A DNA stretch of 64,000 nt from Ectopseudomonas composti (GTDB lineage: Bacteria; Pseudomonadota; Gammaproteobacteria; Pseudomonadales; Pseudomonadaceae), in NCBI RefSeq assembly GCF_001567565.1, contig NZ_LSSW01000029.1:62001-126000 (forward strand). Reading direction: 5' to 3'. Numbering within the stretch: the stretch's first letter is position 1; each line of letters starts with the position of its first letter. This document shows positions 56,082-64,000 of this stretch, piece by piece. A program made the translations under genes and the position numbers. The notes under the pieces are model-generated. The model was given only the letters and a program-made list of their open reading frames with translations, was not told the origin of the DNA and did no database searches.

Positions 56082-58691
56082 TCAGGCCGCGCCCGGTGGC
56101 AGGTCGAGGGTGCTTTCGCCATAGACGCCGATGCGTTCGGCCACCTGCGGGACACCATACAGGTAGCCCTGGAAGTAACGGCAGCCCAGGCTTAGCAGGG
56201 CATCACGCTGCGCCTGGCTCTCTACGCCTTCGGCGATGACCCGCAACTCCAGCGCCTGGCCCAGGGCGAGGATGGTGCGCACGATGGCGGTGTCGCTGGC
56301 GTTGTCGAGCAGATCGCCGACGAAGCTGCGGTCGATCTTCAACTGGTCGAGTGGCAGGCGCTTCAGGTAACTGAGCGATGAGTAACCGGTGCCGAAATCA
56401 TCCAGCGAGAAGCGCACACCATGGGCCTTGAGTTGCACCATCTTGTCGATCAGCGCTTCGATGTCCTGAACCAGCTGGCTCTCGGTCAGCTCCAGCTCGA
56501 GCCTGTGCGGGTCGGCTCCGGTTTCCTTGAGTGCGGCGAGCACGTCGGCGACGAAGTCCGGGTGATGGAACTGGCGGGCGCTGACGTTGATCGCCACGGT
56601 CAGCTCGGCGCGCTGCGCATCACGGGCCCATGATGCAAGTTGCTGACAGGCCGTGTGCAGGATCCAGCGCCCCATGGGCAGGATCAGCCCGGTGCTTTCA
56701 GCCAGCGCAATGAACTCGCCGGGCGGCACCAGACCACGCTGCGGATGTTGCCAGCGCACCAGGGCTTCGGCGCCAAGCAGCTCTCCCTGTTCATTGACCT
56801 GAGGCTGGTAGTGCAGGAGCAACTGGCCCTCGCTCAAGGCGCGACGCAACTCATGTTCCAAGGTGGCGCGTGCCGCCAGTGCCTGCTGCATGCGCGGGTC
56901 GAAGAAGCACAGGGTGTTGCGCCCGGCAGCCTTGGCTTCATACATGGCCAGGTCGGCGTGCTTGAGCAGTTCCTCGGGCTTCTCGTGGGGTTGGGAGAAC
57001 AGCGCTACGCCGATGCTGGCGCTGCCACTGTGGCTGTAGCCGGGCAGCTCGAACGGGGTGGCCAGGGCGCGCAGGAGCTTGTCGGCGACCTGCTCGATGG
57101 CGGCGATGGCCGCTTGTGGCTCGGGCTCGAGGTTTTCCAGAATCAAGACGAACTCGTCGCCGCCCAGGCGCGACAGGCTGTCCTCGAGGCGTATCTGGCT
57201 GAGCAGGCGCTCGCTGACCTGTTGCAGCAGCAGGTCGCCCATGTCGTGGCCGAGGGTGTCGTTGAGCAGCTTGAAGTTGTCCAGGTCGATGAACAGCAGA
57301 GCGCCTTCGCGCTGGTTGCGTTTGCGGCGGGCCAGGGCGAACTGCAGGTGCTCGAGCAACAGGCGGCGATTGGGCAGGCCGGTGAGGGCATCGTAGTAGG
57401 CGAGTTGATGGATCTGCTCGAGGTTCTTCTTGTGCTCGGTGATGTCGGTGGAAATACCGCACAGGGCGTAGATACTGCCGTCGGCCGCACGCAGCGGCAG
57501 CTTCACCGAGAAGTAGGTGCGCTCGTTGCGGCCCTGGCGGTCGCGGTTGGTTTCCTCGCTTTCGATGCGTTCGCCTGCCAGTACGCGCCGGTCGTTGATA
57601 CCCAGCGCTTGCGCCGTATCGCTGTCGAAGAAGTCGGTATCGGTGTGGCCGATGACCTGCTCGGCGCTGCGCCTGAACAGTTCGCAGACCTTGCGATTGG
57701 CGTACTGGTAACGCAGTTGCGGGTCCTTGATGTAGATATGCGCTTCGACGCTGTCGAGGATGGTGTTCAGGCGCGCTTCGCTGGTCTTCAGGTGACGGGT
57801 CTTGTCGGCAACCTGGCGGCGCAATAGCAAGCTGCCGCCAATGGCCAGGTTCAGCAGTGCGACCAGCAGCGCCAGGCCCCACCAGAGCAGGACGGGAACG
57901 CTGTGGCTATGAGCTTCGCCACTCCAGCGGTGCAGCACCTGGAAGTAGATCGAGTTGGGCGATGACTGCCAGGACTTCAGGTGGCGGTCGATGGCACCGA
58001 GCAGCTCGCCGTTACTGCCCTTGCGCGTGGCGTAGAACAGCTGCGCGGGCTGGAACATGATCGGGGTCGCGTTCAGGTGGTAGCGGGCCGCGTGGTAGTC
58101 ACCAAACAGCTGGTTGGCCACCACCGCATCGGCTCTGCCGTCGAGGACCATGGTGAAGCCCTGGCCCAGGTCGTCGAGTGGAATCATCTGCGCTTGCAGG
58201 CCAAAGCCGTCGAGCAGGTCTTGCAGGTACTGGTACTGGATCGACCCCTGCAGGGCGGCGATACGCAGGCCGCGCAGGTCAAGCATGCTGCTCAGCTGGA
58301 GCGTCTCGTGGGCGAAAAGCTGCGACCAGCTGAACAGCGACGGAATCTGGTGAAAGTCCATCGTCTTCGCCCGCTCGTCACTGAAGGCCACATCCGGCAG
58401 CAGATCGATCTCGCCGCCCTGCACCATCTGCAGGCATTGCTGCCAAGTACAGGGCACTGCCTGCAGCTGCCACCCTTCCTCGTTGGCGATGGCCTGCAGC
58501 AGTTCGCCGAGAATGCCCGATGGTTGCCCGTTGCCATCGGCAAATATCTTCGGCTCGTTGGCGTACACGCCGACCCTTACGGTTCGCGCTTCAGCCGCGA
58601 GGCTGAAGGTGCAGCTGAGCAGACCAAGGCACAGCAACAGGGGCGCGAGGCGTGGCAGGGAGAGGGTGTACATACGCAAGTCGATTTCCAT
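56082..58691 (-). CDS. periplasmic-binding, PAS, GGDEF and EAL cyclic-di-GMP protein
   Basis: This is an 869-residue membrane protein. After a signal segment, residues ~35-260 form a periplasmic amino-acid-type binding domain (SBP_bac_3: TVRVGVYANEPKIFADGNGQPSGILGELLQAI). A membrane helix (~268-290) leads to a PAS domain (~305-420). A GGDEF domain follows with intact SRLGGDEFVLILEN (~430-590), then an EAL domain with GAEALVRWQHP and LDDFGTGYSSLSYLKRLPLDQLKIDRSFV. Both catalytic motifs look complete, so it could make and break cyclic di-GMP in response to a periplasmic ligand. An alternative start at 58673 exists. Confidence 0.93.
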   Translation of the reverse strand: MEIDLRMYTLSLPRLAPLLLCLGLLSCTFSLAAEARTVRVGVYANEPKIFADGNGQPSGILGELLQAIANEEGWQLQAVPCTWQQCLQMVQGGEIDLLPDVAFSDERAKTMDFHQIPSLFSWSQLFAHETLQLSSMLDLRGLRIAALQGSIQYQYLQDLLDGFGLQAQMIPLDDLGQGFTMVLDGRADAVVANQLFGDYHAARYHLNATPIMFQPAQLFYATRKGSNGELLGAIDRHLKSWQSSPNSIYFQVLHRWSGEAHSHSVPVLLWWGLALLVALLNLAIGGSLLLRRQVADKTRHLKTSEARLNTILDSVEAHIYIKDPQLRYQYANRKVCELFRRSAEQVIGHTDTDFFDSDTAQALGINDRRVLAGERIESEETNRDRQGRNERTYFSVKLPLRAADGSIYALCGISTDITEHKKNLEQIHQLAYYDALTGLPNRRLLLEHLQFALARRKRNQREGALLFIDLDNFKLLNDTLGHDMGDLLLQQVSERLLSQIRLEDSLSRLGGDEFVLILENLEPEPQAAIAAIEQVADKLLRALATPFELPGYSHSGSASIGVALFSQPHEKPEELLKHADLAMYEAKAAGRNTLCFFDPRMQQALAARATLEHELRRALSEGQLLLHYQPQVNEQGELLGAEALVRWQHPQRGLVPPGEFIALAESTGLILPMGRWILHTACQQLASWARDAQRAELTVAINVSARQFHHPDFVADVLAALKETGADPHRLELELTESQLVQDIEALIDKMVQLKAHGVRFSLDDFGTGYSSLSYLKRLPLDQLKIDRSFVGDLLDNASDTAIVRTILALGQALELRVIAEGVESQAQRDALLSLGCRYFQGYLYGVPQVAERIGVYGESTLDLPPGAA

Positions 58692-58757
58692 TCGCAGAAT
58701 TCCAGCAATCTGCTCTGCAGTATGGCTGTCTATACGGAGGATGCGAGTCGCGCGCTG

Positions 58758-59369
58758 CTAGTCGGCCCAGCCGCGAAAGACATGGGTCATGGGCCTTGGC
58801 CCCTTCAGGTAGCCGCTATCCAGCTGGCGGATGTGAAAGCCACCGGCGGCGATCAGCGCAGGTATGTCGCGGTCCAGATGGCAGCCGCCAGCCACAGGCT
58901 TCCACAGCGGGGTGAGCCGGCGTTGCCAGCGCACCACTGGCAGGTCGGGCGCCAGGCCATGTTCGCAGAACAGCAGGCGACCACCGGGTTTGAGCACGCG
59001 GCGCATTTCGCGCAGGGCGGCGACGGCATCGGGGATGGTGCAGAGGGTGAAGGTGCAGACGATGTCGTCGAAGCTGGCGTCCTCGGCCTGAATCTGGCCC
59101 AGCTCCAGGGCGATCATTTCCACCGGCACCTGGCAGCGTGCGGCGCGTTCGCGGGCCAGGCGCTGCATGGCGGCGGACGGGTCGACGCCAACGACCACCT
59201 CGACCCGCTGCGGATCGTAGAAACTCAGGTTGAGGCCGCTGCCGATGCCGATCTCCAGCACGCGGCCGTGCGCCAGCGGCACGATTTGCGAACGGGCCTT
59301 CATGACCGCTCCCATGCCGCAGGCGAAATCGATCAGATGCGGCAGGATATGGCGGTCATAAAGGCCCAT
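58758..59369 (-). CDS. class I SAM-dependent methyltransferase
   Basis: This 203-residue Rossmann-fold methyltransferase has the SAM motif VLEIGIGSGLNLSFYD and the post-motifs VCTFTLCTIPD and LKPGGRLLFCEHG. The family resembles UbiE-like and METTL7-type enzymes. The substrate is unknown. It lies three bases after the stop of the small unknown gene upstream on the same strand, and that gene in turn follows a Rossmann-fold gene, so the three form one short operon. Confidence 0.85.
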   Translation of the reverse strand: MGLYDRHILPHLIDFACGMGAVMKARSQIVPLAHGRVLEIGIGSGLNLSFYDPQRVEVVVGVDPSAAMQRLARERAARCQVPVEMIALELGQIQAEDASFDDIVCTFTLCTIPDAVAALREMRRVLKPGGRLLFCEHGLAPDLPVVRWQRRLTPLWKPVAGGCHLDRDIPALIAAGGFHIRQLDSGYLKGPRPMTHVFRGWAD

Positions 59370-59372
59370 GGC

Positions 59373-59717
59373 TCAGGCCTCGTCTTGCCCTTCGTCGTCC
59401 TCGTCGTTGTCGCCACGATAGGCGGCGAAACACTTGAGGGCGTGACTGACCTCGTTGCTTTCGATCTGCCAGCTGTCGTCCGCTTCGCTGTAGCGTGCGG
59501 CCTGCACCGAAGCCAGGGAAAACTTCCACAGACGGCGCTCGCGGCCATCGATGCAGTGCACCTGCAGCAAGGGTTTGGCGGAGCTGTCGCTGCCAGCCGT
59601 GCCGGCGCTGATCTGCGCCAGCAATTCGGTGTCGAGGTCGAACTGCCAGGCATACAGGCCATCGATCTCCAGCATGTCGGCGTCTTGCAGGGCCTCGATC
59701 AGGCTTGTCGGTTTCAT
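59373..59717 (-). CDS. small acidic protein of unknown function
   Basis: This is a 114-residue protein, possibly DUF5629-like; that recall is weak. It begins MKPTSLIEALQDADMLEIDGLYAWQF. The tail, residues ~100-114, is almost entirely acidic (DNDEDDEGQDEA). It has no signal peptide or membrane segment. A GTG twelve bases upstream (59729) is an alternative start. It sits between a Rossmann-fold gene and a methyltransferase gene with very short gaps, so it is surely translated with them. Function is unknown. Confidence 0.7.
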   Translation of the reverse strand: MKPTSLIEALQDADMLEIDGLYAWQFDLDTELLAQISAGTAGSDSSAKPLLQVHCIDGRERRLWKFSLASVQAARYSEADDSWQIESNEVSHALKCFAAYRGDNDEDDEGQDEA

Positions 59718-59733
59718 CGCATCATCCACGGCA

Positions 59734-60375
59734 TCAGCGCCCCAGGCGGCGCAGGTCGGAAGACTCTATCACGCGCACACCGTCTTCCTCCTCCAGGGCC
59801 AGACGCCACAGGGCGCGGGCCAGGGCGCAGGCGTCGATGCCGCGGTACTTGCCTGGCAACCAGCGCAGCAGCGGCGCCGCCAGGCGCTCACCGAGACGGA
59901 ACTCATGGCGCGTGCCGAGCAGCAGCGACGGGCGGGCGATGGTCAGCTGCGGCCAGTCCATGGCTTTCAGCGCTTCTTCGGCCTCGCCTTTGACGCGGTT
60001 GTAGAACACCGACGAATTGGCGTTGGCGCCCAGGGCGCTGATCACCACCAGATGCCGCGCGCCGAGCTCGCGAGCGCGGCGCGCGAAGGCCAGTACCAGA
60101 TCGTGGTCGACGGCGCGGAAGGCCTCTTGCGAGCCGGCCTGCTTTATGGTGCTGCCCAGGCAGCAGAAAGCGGTGTCGATCTGGCCGGACAGTTGCGGCA
60201 GCAGGGTCTGCAGTTCACCCACCGGGTTTTCCAGGTGAGGGTGCGTGGCCAGGGGGCGGCGGGTCGGCGCCAGCACGCGGGCGACCGTCGGCTCGCTGAG
60301 CAGACGGTCGAGCAGGTGCTCGCCGGTGAGTCCGGTGGCGCCAGCGATGAGGATGTGCTGCGGGGTCAGGTACAT
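59734..60375 (-). CDS. NAD(P)-binding Rossmann-fold oxidoreductase
   Basis: This 213-residue atypical short-chain dehydrogenase/NmrA-like protein opens with ILIAGATGLTGEHLLDRLL, the NAD(P)-binding glycine motif. DTAFCCLGSTIKQAGSQEAFRAVDHD and ISALGANANSSVFYNRVKGEAEEAL with a Tyr-x-x-x-Lys-like YNRVK follow. The family is related to human HTATIP2 (TIP30). Its role in bacteria is not known. It heads a three-gene minus-strand operon. The MITE-like element at 60409-60520 lies just upstream of its start. Confidence 0.82.
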   Translation of the reverse strand: MYLTPQHILIAGATGLTGEHLLDRLLSEPTVARVLAPTRRPLATHPHLENPVGELQTLLPQLSGQIDTAFCCLGSTIKQAGSQEAFRAVDHDLVLAFARRARELGARHLVVISALGANANSSVFYNRVKGEAEEALKAMDWPQLTIARPSLLLGTRHEFRLGERLAAPLLRWLPGKYRGIDACALARALWRLALEEEDGVRVIESSDLRRLGR

Positions 60376-60408
60376 GCAGTCGTCTCTTGTTCGTTACAGT
60401 TCAGCTTA

Positions 60409-60520
60409 ACAGGCTGTTGAAAAACTACCTCGGCTTTGGCTTTCTGCATGCAGTCGTGCGTTGGCAATGCTGCGTCAAAAACCGTCTTGCCTGGCTCTCC
60501 TGTGTTTCTCAACGGCCTGT
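60409..60520. mobile_element. MITE-like element ending at the C13 peptidase stop codon
   Basis: The terminal inverted repeats ACAGGCTGTTGAAAAAC (60409-60425) and its partner at 60504-60520 match at 15 of 17 positions. The 112-base element has no coding frame. Its right end provides the last base of the TGA stop codon of the peptidase gene. A related but distinct element lies between pcaH and pcaG. Confidence 0.7.
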
Positions 60521-62244
60521 CAGTCCTTGGTCGGAGCGTTGGCCACGGCGCCGAGCGCCCGTTCGGCCTGGCTCTGGCGCAGCTCACGCCAGTGCTGGAG
60601 GACGCCGCGTGGCGCCCAGATCTGTGGTTCGGACGGTTCGAAGCCGTCGCTCTGCTCACGCTCGGCGACCCGTTCCTTGGCCAGTTCGAAGGCCCGTTCG
60701 AGGTTGTCGGTTTCGCCGAGGGCTTCGGCGAACAGGGCGCGGCCGAAATAGGTGAAGTCGTTTTCCTCGCTGCAGCCGAAGGACACCCGGTCGGCGCGCG
60801 CGGCGGTCATCACCAGGGTCTTTTCATCTTTCAGCGGCGGGATGAAACCACCGGAATAGCAGGCGGAGATCACCACCACCTTGTCGCGCTGCTTGAGGGG
60901 GGCGAGCAGGGCGGCCAGTTCGCTGGCGGGCAGATCGGCCAGTTGCAGGCGCGGTTGGTCGAGGTTGAGTTCGTGGCGGCGCGAGCCGTGGCTGGTCAGG
61001 TAGATGAAGATCAGGTCTTCCTCGCCGCTGCGCTCGGCCAGCGCCTGGATCGCGCGGGCGAGGTTCTCGCGGGTGGCCAGCGGGCGGTCGGCGAGATGGT
61101 CGCGGTGGTTGACCAGGGTGATGCCGCCATAGGCGCCGAAGCGCTCGCGCATCAGCCGGCTGACGTAGTCCGCCTCGCGCATGAACACACTTTGCTTGCC
61201 GTCACCGGCCAGGGTCAGCGCATACAGTTCGCGTGCCGGCGTCGAGGCCGGGATGGCGGCAATGGCCTGGTCGAGCAGCTGTCCTTGCAGCAGCAGGCCC
61301 AGCTCGAGGCTGTCAGGCAGGACCTGCCCCTGCTCGTCGCGCACCAGACGGCCGCTTTGCCAGGTGCCGGACTGGCGGCTGCCATCGGCCAGGGTCAGCG
61401 TGCCTTTGCCGCTGTATTCGCCACCCGAGAAGCGCCCTCGGTAAGCGCTGCCGTCAGGCAGGGTGAGCAGGCCTTCGCCTTCGTATTGCCAGTCGGCGAA
61501 GTCGCCGAGGTAGCGGGTGCCGTTTTCGTCGGTATATTCACCAGGGCCCTGCAACACGCCCTCGACGAACTCGCCGGCCCAGAGTTCGCCGCTGGCGCTC
61601 TGGTAACGGCCCTTGCCGTGAAATTCGTCGTTGAGGAAGCCGCCGCTGTAGTTGTCGCCATCGGCATTGCGGTAGCTGCCCTGGCCGCTGAGCAGGCCCT
61701 GGACGAATACGCCGCTGTACTGATTGCCATAGGCGTCGCTGCGCACGCCCTGGCCCTCCAACTGGCCGTTGACGAATTGGCCCTGGAAGCTGCTGCCATC
61801 GGCCATTTCCAGTTTGCCCAGGCCGTGGAAGCGGTCGTTGAGAAACTCCCCCTGGTAGCGTTGGCCGCCCTGTTCGAGCAGGCCCACGCCGCTGAATCGG
61901 TTGCGTTCGAAGCCACCCTGGTAACGGCTGCCGTCGCTGTAGGTCAGGGTGCCCTGGCCATGGAACATACCTTCATGGAACTCGCCCAGGTAGTGTTCGC
62001 CGCCGGGGCCCTGCCACTCACCGCTGCCTTCGAGCATGCCGTCCTTGAACTGGCCGACGAACCAGCTGCCATTACGGTAGTCCAGGCGCCCCGGGCCCTG
62101 CAGCAGGCCGTCGACGATCTCGCCGCGATACTGGCCGCCATCCGGCAGGGTGGCATTGGCTGGCAGCAGCGGGCGTGCTTCGTCGCAACCGGCGATCAGC
62201 AGGGAGAGGCACAGAGGCAGCAAACGCAAGGCGAGAGGATTCAT
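60520..62244 (-). CDS. MORN-repeat lipoprotein with C13 (legumain-like) peptidase domain
   Basis: This 574-residue protein has a lipobox LIAGC (Cys20). Residues ~34-310 hold about twelve MORN repeats of 23 residues (pattern YxGEFxxGxxxGxGxxxxxDG). A C13/caspase-like peptidase domain follows at ~325-555. The catalytic His is in YLTSHGS and the Cys in VISACYSGGF. Asp at position +2 after the lipid Cys suggests retention in the inner membrane. The ATG at 62244 starts the signal peptide. MORN repeats often bind membranes or proteins, so the peptidase may be positioned at the envelope. Substrate and trigger are unknown. Confidence 0.85.
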   Translation of the reverse strand: MNPLALRLLPLCLSLLIAGCDEARPLLPANATLPDGGQYRGEIVDGLLQGPGRLDYRNGSWFVGQFKDGMLEGSGEWQGPGGEHYLGEFHEGMFHGQGTLTYSDGSRYQGGFERNRFSGVGLLEQGGQRYQGEFLNDRFHGLGKLEMADGSSFQGQFVNGQLEGQGVRSDAYGNQYSGVFVQGLLSGQGSYRNADGDNYSGGFLNDEFHGKGRYQSASGELWAGEFVEGVLQGPGEYTDENGTRYLGDFADWQYEGEGLLTLPDGSAYRGRFSGGEYSGKGTLTLADGSRQSGTWQSGRLVRDEQGQVLPDSLELGLLLQGQLLDQAIAAIPASTPARELYALTLAGDGKQSVFMREADYVSRLMRERFGAYGGITLVNHRDHLADRPLATRENLARAIQALAERSGEEDLIFIYLTSHGSRRHELNLDQPRLQLADLPASELAALLAPLKQRDKVVVISACYSGGFIPPLKDEKTLVMTAARADRVSFGCSEENDFTYFGRALFAEALGETDNLERAFELAKERVAEREQSDGFEPSEPQIWAPRGVLQHWRELRQSQAERALGAVANAPTKD

Positions 62245-62380
62245 GACGGACGTCCAGGTCGGTGCTTTGGGCGGCAGTATGCCGCAAGCCTGGACGCTTG
62301 CGCTGCCGCATCGCACGCTTTGCCGATGCGAGACGGTTCCCGTTTCGACGGTTGAAGCCGGAAACGGGAACGCGCGGATG

Positions 62381-62836
62381 TCAGACGAAGCAGAGGGTCA
62401 GCGGTTCGGCGATGTAGGCCGGTTTCTCCTGACCTTCGATCTCCAGCACGGTCCGCGCCTTGAGCAGCCACTGACCGGGGTTCTTCTCGGTGGCTTCGAT
62501 CAGCGTCACCACCAGACGCACCTTGGAGTCGACCTTGACCGGCTGGACGAAGCGCACGCTGTCGAGGCCGTAGTTCACCGCCATCTTCAGGCCCTGCGGC
62601 AGGATCATGATCTTTTCCATCAGCATCGGTATCAGCGACAGCGACAGGAAACCGTGGGCGATGGTGGTGCCGAAGGGGGTCAGCTTGGCCTTTTCCGGGT
62701 CGACGTGGATGAACTGGTGGTCGCCGGTGCACTCGGCGAACTGGTTGATGCGCTCCTGATCGATGCTCAGCCACTCGGACTTGCCGAGTTCCTTGCCTAC
62801 ATAGTCCTTGAGCTCTGCTACGGGTACTAACGGCAT
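62381..62836 (-). CDS. MaoC-family dehydratase
   Basis: This 151-residue hot-dog-fold hydratase has the catalytic Asp-His pair in TGDHQFIHVDPEKA and the following PFGTTIAHGFLSLSLIP. These enzymes hydrate enoyl-CoA esters (PhaJ type) or act in fatty-acid and polyhydroxyalkanoate supply. The exact substrate is not visible. The ATG at 62836 follows AGGAGG. It stands alone, 136 bases before the start of the C13 peptidase gene on the same strand. Confidence 0.9.
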   Translation of the reverse strand: MPLVPVAELKDYVGKELGKSEWLSIDQERINQFAECTGDHQFIHVDPEKAKLTPFGTTIAHGFLSLSLIPMLMEKIMILPQGLKMAVNYGLDSVRFVQPVKVDSKVRLVVTLIEATEKNPGQWLLKARTVLEIEGQEKPAYIAEPLTLCFV

Positions 62837-63049
62837 AGTTCCTCCTTGAGGACGCGGGTGTTTTTCTTGTGTGCGTGAAACCGTTGCGGCCTACATGATC
62901 ATGGGGGCGGCAGCGGGTCAAGCTTGCCTAGGCGTGATGAATGACGAGGCATAGGCCTGCTCGACGAAGCAATACGGGGGCCAGTGAAGGGGGATCGGGC
63001 CTATAATGGCCGACATGCCCCAATAGATGCCCGGAATCCCCTCTAGTAG

Positions 63050-63082
63050 GCCGCTGGAAAGCCATGTGCATTTTTCAGCGGC
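63050..63082 (+). other. leader hairpin upstream of the cidA-like gene
   Basis: GCCGCTGGAAA (63050-63060) pairs with bases 63072-63082 (11 pairs, one wobble) around an 11-base loop. TATAAT at 63002-63007 is a possible -10 box. The hairpin would lie in the 5' untranslated region, about 50 bases before the start codon. Confidence 0.4.
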
Positions 63083-63134
63083 TTGCTGGTAAGCAACGCT
63101 CGCGGTCATCGCTCGTCTTCTGGAGACCACAAAC

Positions 63135-63494
63135 ATGCTGCTTCGCGGCCTTTCCTGGCTGGTGCTGTGCCAGTTGCTGGGTACCGTCCTCAATGTGCTG
63201 CTGCTGCCGATGCTGCCAGGGCCAATTATCGGCATGCTGCTGTTGTTCGTTTTTCTCATGCTGCGTGGCGAGGTGGGCGAGTCGCTCAGTATCGCGTCCA
63301 GCAGCCTGCTCAAGTATCTGCCGCTGATCCTGGTGCCGCCTGCCGTGGGGGTGATGGTCTATGCCAGTGATATCGCCGCCGATTTCTGGGCCGTGGTCGG
63401 TGCCCTGGTACTGTCGCTGCTGCTGTCGCTGGCTTTCGCCGGCTGGCTGATGCAGAAACTGATCGAGCGCCAGCAGCGCGGGGAGGACGCATGA
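63135..63494 (+). CDS. CidA/LrgA-family holin-like protein
   Basis: This 119-residue membrane protein has four helices, for example VLCQLLGTVLNVLLLPMLPGPIIGMLLLF, where PGPIIGM is the CidA/LrgA hallmark. These proteins affect murein hydrolase activity and cell lysis or export of small acids. A GGAG site precedes the ATG at 63135. The stop overlaps the next gene by four bases (ATGA), the normal coupling with the CidB/LrgB partner. The tail (LIERQQRGEDA) is cytoplasmic. Confidence 0.9.
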   Translation: MLLRGLSWLVLCQLLGTVLNVLLLPMLPGPIIGMLLLFVFLMLRGEVGESLSIASSSLLKYLPLILVPPAVGVMVYASDIAADFWAVVGALVLSLLLSLAFAGWLMQKLIERQQRGEDA

Positions 63495-64000
63495 GTCCGG
63501 ATTGGCTGGGCGCCTGGCAGGCGCTGACCCATCACCCGCTGTTCGGCATCGGTATTACCCTGGGCGCCTATCAGCTGGCCATGGCCGGCTACGAGCGCAC
63601 CCGCTGGGTGTTCCTGCAGCCGGTGCTGGTCTCGATGCTCACGGTGATCGGCATTCTGCTGCTGTGTGGCCTGAGCTTCGCCGAGTACCGCAACAGCGTC
63701 GCGGCGATGACCCTGTTGCTCGGCCCGGCCACCGTGGCTCTGGCCGTACCGCTGTATCTCAATCTGCGGCGGATTCGCCAGCTGTTCTGGCCGATCATCC
63801 TGACCCTGCTGATCGCCGGCACCTTCGCCACCGTGCTCGGCGCAGGGCTGGCCTGGTTGTTCGGCGCCGAGAGACTGGTGCTGATGAGCATGGCCCCCAA
63901 GTCGGTAACCTCGCCGATCGCCATGCTGGTGGCCGACCAGATCGGCGGTATCGCCGCGCTGGCGGCAGTGTTCGTGATGATCACCGGGGTCATCGGCGCC
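63491..64000 (+). CDS. CidB/LrgB-family membrane protein, 3' end outside window
   Basis: The first 170 residues of an LrgB-type protein are visible, running off the window end without a stop. Helices and the family motif MSMAPKSVTSPIAMLVADQIGG are present. It is normally about 230-240 residues long, so roughly 60-70 are missing. It pairs with the preceding CidA/LrgA-type gene, with which it overlaps by four bases. Proposed roles are control of autolysis or transport of short organic acids. Confidence 0.9.
   Translation, partial: MSPDWLGAWQALTHHPLFGIGITLGAYQLAMAGYERTRWVFLQPVLVSMLTVIGILLLCGLSFAEYRNSVAAMTLLLGPATVALAVPLYLNLRRIRQLFWPIILTLLIAGTFATVLGAGLAWLFGAERLVLMSMAPKSVTSPIAMLVADQIGGIAALAAVFVMITGVIGA

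Noticed and set aside
61400..62140. Regular ~69-base periodicity that might suggest a CRISPR or satellite array
   Set aside because: It is in frame and encodes 23-residue MORN repeats. Unit sequences diverge and there are no spacers.
60436..62355. 639-codon plus-strand frame opposite the MORN-C13 gene
   Set aside because: The repeat structure is only the antisense image of the MORN repeats. The minus strand has lipobox, repeats and catalytic residues.

Overview
The window is a high-GC Pseudomonas chromosome segment. The evidence is the ortho-cleavage gene set (catRBCA, pcaQHG, pcaR-IJF-BDC), OprD-type porins, Pseudomonas-style REP/extragenic palindromes and mpl-ubiX housekeeping order. The repeat types recall the mendocina/pseudoalcaligenes/stutzeri side of the genus, but species cannot be fixed from sequence reading alone. 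No rRNA, tRNA, CRISPR array, phage or transposase gene was seen.

Region 1 (1-37.6 kb) reads as one large auxin/aromatic catabolic locus. The core is an operon at 14.9-22.3 kb with the gene order iacH-A-B-I-C-D-E-F-G, the order known for the indole-3-acetic acid (IAA) degradation cluster of Pseudomonas putida 1290. It should convert IAA to catechol. A MarR regulator at 1.2 kb is the likely IacR. Between it and the operon lies a minus-strand block: a branched-chain-type ABC importer (livK, livH, a livM-livG fusion, livF), a ketopantoate-reductase-like protein, a class II aldolase-like protein, an Aer-type chemoreceptor, an orphan polyamine-type binding protein, and a FeaB/FeaR-like aldehyde dehydrogenase and AraC regulator pair. 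An OprD-family porin and a NIPSNAP protein follow the iac operon. Catechol is then opened and processed by catA, catB and catC under catR. The protocatechuate branch (pcaQ, pcaHG, pcaBDC) and the shared lower steps (pcaIJ, pcaF under pcaR) follow directly and end in acetyl-CoA and succinyl-CoA. Recognisable operators for CatR, PcaQ and PcaR sit where expected.

Region 2 (37.8-46.9 kb) is mostly housekeeping or unlinked genes: an EamA exporter, ppa, mtfA, a degenerate phosphatase-kinase fusion, a GNAT acetyltransferase, mpl, ubiX, two small envelope proteins, a YbaK deacylase and a metallo-beta-lactamase hydrolase.

Region 3 (47-56 kb) is an acyl-CoA catabolic module on the minus strand (acyl-CoA synthetase, SLC23/NCS2-like permease, acyl-CoA dehydrogenase, thiolase). 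It is divergent from a FixL/FixJ-like two-component pair, and the shared promoter carries three CGGTAAT half-sites. The substrate is unknown.

Region 4 (56-64 kb) holds a periplasmic-sensing GGDEF-EAL protein, a methyltransferase, a small unknown protein, a Rossmann-fold protein, a MORN-repeat lipoprotein with a C13 (legumain-like) peptidase domain, a MaoC hydratase and a CidA/CidB-type pair whose second gene runs off the end.

Small palindromic repeats lie at several operon junctions. Two are MITE-like: one separates pcaH from pcaG, and one abuts the stop codon of the C13 peptidase gene.
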